Of a stretch of 64,000 nt of DNA, positions 63,604 to 64,000 are shown one piece after another; the stretch's first letter is position 1, and each line of letters starts with the position of its first letter. Below the pieces are notes generated by a model. It was not told where the DNA came from. It ran no database searches and saw only the letters and a program-made list of their open reading frames with translations. The stretch is from positions 1 through 64,000 of the forward strand of contig CAMWRV010000003.1 in assembly GCA_947176745.1 (NCBI GenBank), in the 5' to 3' direction. A program made the translations under genes and the position numbers. Source of the stretch: an uncultured Muribaculaceae bacterium (GTDB lineage Bacteria; Bacteroidota; Bacteroidia; Bacteroidales; Muribaculaceae).

Positions 63604-64000
63604 ATGAAACTATCCACATTTATCAATCGTCCGGTACTCTCGACGGTAATCTCGATATTTATCGTGATATTCGGAGCCCTGGGTCTGATGACATTGCCAG
63701 TAGAGCAATACCCCAACATCGCGCCCCCGACCATTCGAGTAAGTACCACCTACACCGGAGCAAACGCACAGTCTGTGCTTAACTCCGTCATCGCCCCTCT
63801 CGAGGAGCAGATAAATGGCGCCGAGAACATGGACTACATGTATTCATCGGCCACAAACAACGGATCCGCCGACATCGACATATACTTCAAATCAGGAATG
63901 GACCCCGACATGGCGGCAGTCGACGTGCAGAACCGTGTTGCCAAAGCAGCGAGTTTCCTGCCCTCTGAGGTGAATCAGGTCGGCGTCACGACACAGAAAC
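63604..64000 (+). CDS. RND efflux pump, inner-membrane subunit (partial)
   Basis: The first 132 residues of an AcrB/HAE1-type transporter, cut by the window edge. Begins MKLSTFINRPVLSTVISIFI, then LPVEQYPNIAPPTIRVSTTY, NSVIAPLEEQINGAENMDYM and VQNRVAKAASFLP, all typical of the porter PN1 start. Proton-driven export of drugs or bile-like compounds; substrate unknown. Confidence 0.95.
   Translation, partial: MKLSTFINRPVLSTVISIFIVIFGALGLMTLPVEQYPNIAPPTIRVSTTYTGANAQSVLNSVIAPLEEQINGAENMDYMYSSATNNGSADIDIYFKSGMDPDMAAVDVQNRVAKAASFLPSEVNQVGVTTQK

Noticed and set aside
1-64000. CRISPR array, rRNA operon or intact IS element
   Set aside because: No regularly spaced direct repeats, rRNA signature or transposase gene seen by reading both strands.

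Overview
The window reads as a chromosomal segment of a gut-type Bacteroidales bacterium, most likely Muribaculaceae-like. That is an inference from gene content: a short RpoD lacking region 1.1, type IX secretion C-terminal domains, fimbrillin/DUF3575 lipoproteins, Bacteroidales DUF families (DUF1846, DUF3843, DUF6562), and repeated Bacteroidetes promoters (TTTG, 19-20 bp, TAnnTTTG). No rRNA gene, CRISPR array or intact insertion sequence was seen.

Region 1 (1 to about 7,911) is the right end of a prophage. It opens with a dense tRNA array (Ile, Tyr, Glu, an anticodon-arm-less tRNA-like gene, Trp, Pro, Asp, Gln). Then come a small membrane protein, two unknown proteins, a multidomain protein ending in a Tad2-like (DUF2829) domain, a terminase large subunit split inside its Walker A motif by a class 3 intein with a LAGLIDADG endonuclease, a head-tail adaptor carrying inserted carbohydrate-binding-like repeats, and a convergent tyrosine integrase. 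The integrase abuts a host tRNA-Gln(CTG) gene that is the probable attachment site. Portal, capsid, tail and lysis genes are not visible and would lie to the left.

Region 2 (8,135-15,812) is mostly on the minus strand: a T9SS type B secreted protein, a DUF389 membrane protein, a three-gene fimbria-like operon (DUF3575/OmpA protein and two lipoproteins), and an unassigned structured RNA of about 315 nt with its own promoter and T-rich end.

Region 3 (16,003-27,891) is mainly housekeeping: two TrmH/SpoU methyltransferases, rpoD, an outer-membrane protein, an M3 peptidase, nadC, YraN, endonuclease IV, an SLC45-like MFS transporter, and serC-serA.

Region 4 (28,018-40,288) holds a CotH-family secreted protein next to an inverted-repeat element, then a tight operon (S1/P1 nuclease, HsdR-N nuclease-like protein, PcrA/UvrD helicase, nspC), then nrdD-nrdG, then a zinc-type P1B ATPase overlapping a Fur/Zur-family regulator.

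Region 5 (40,305-64,000) holds an RSH (SpoT-like) protein with an intact hydrolase and an atypical synthetase domain, small membrane proteins, a HAD phosphatase, DUF1846 (probably leaderless), an M16 protease, DUF2156, a GT2 polyprenol-phosphate sugar transferase, an OmpA protein, a histidine acid phosphatase, DUF3843, hisS, a TonB-dependent receptor, rsfS-ftsH, and the start of an RND efflux operon cut by the window edge.
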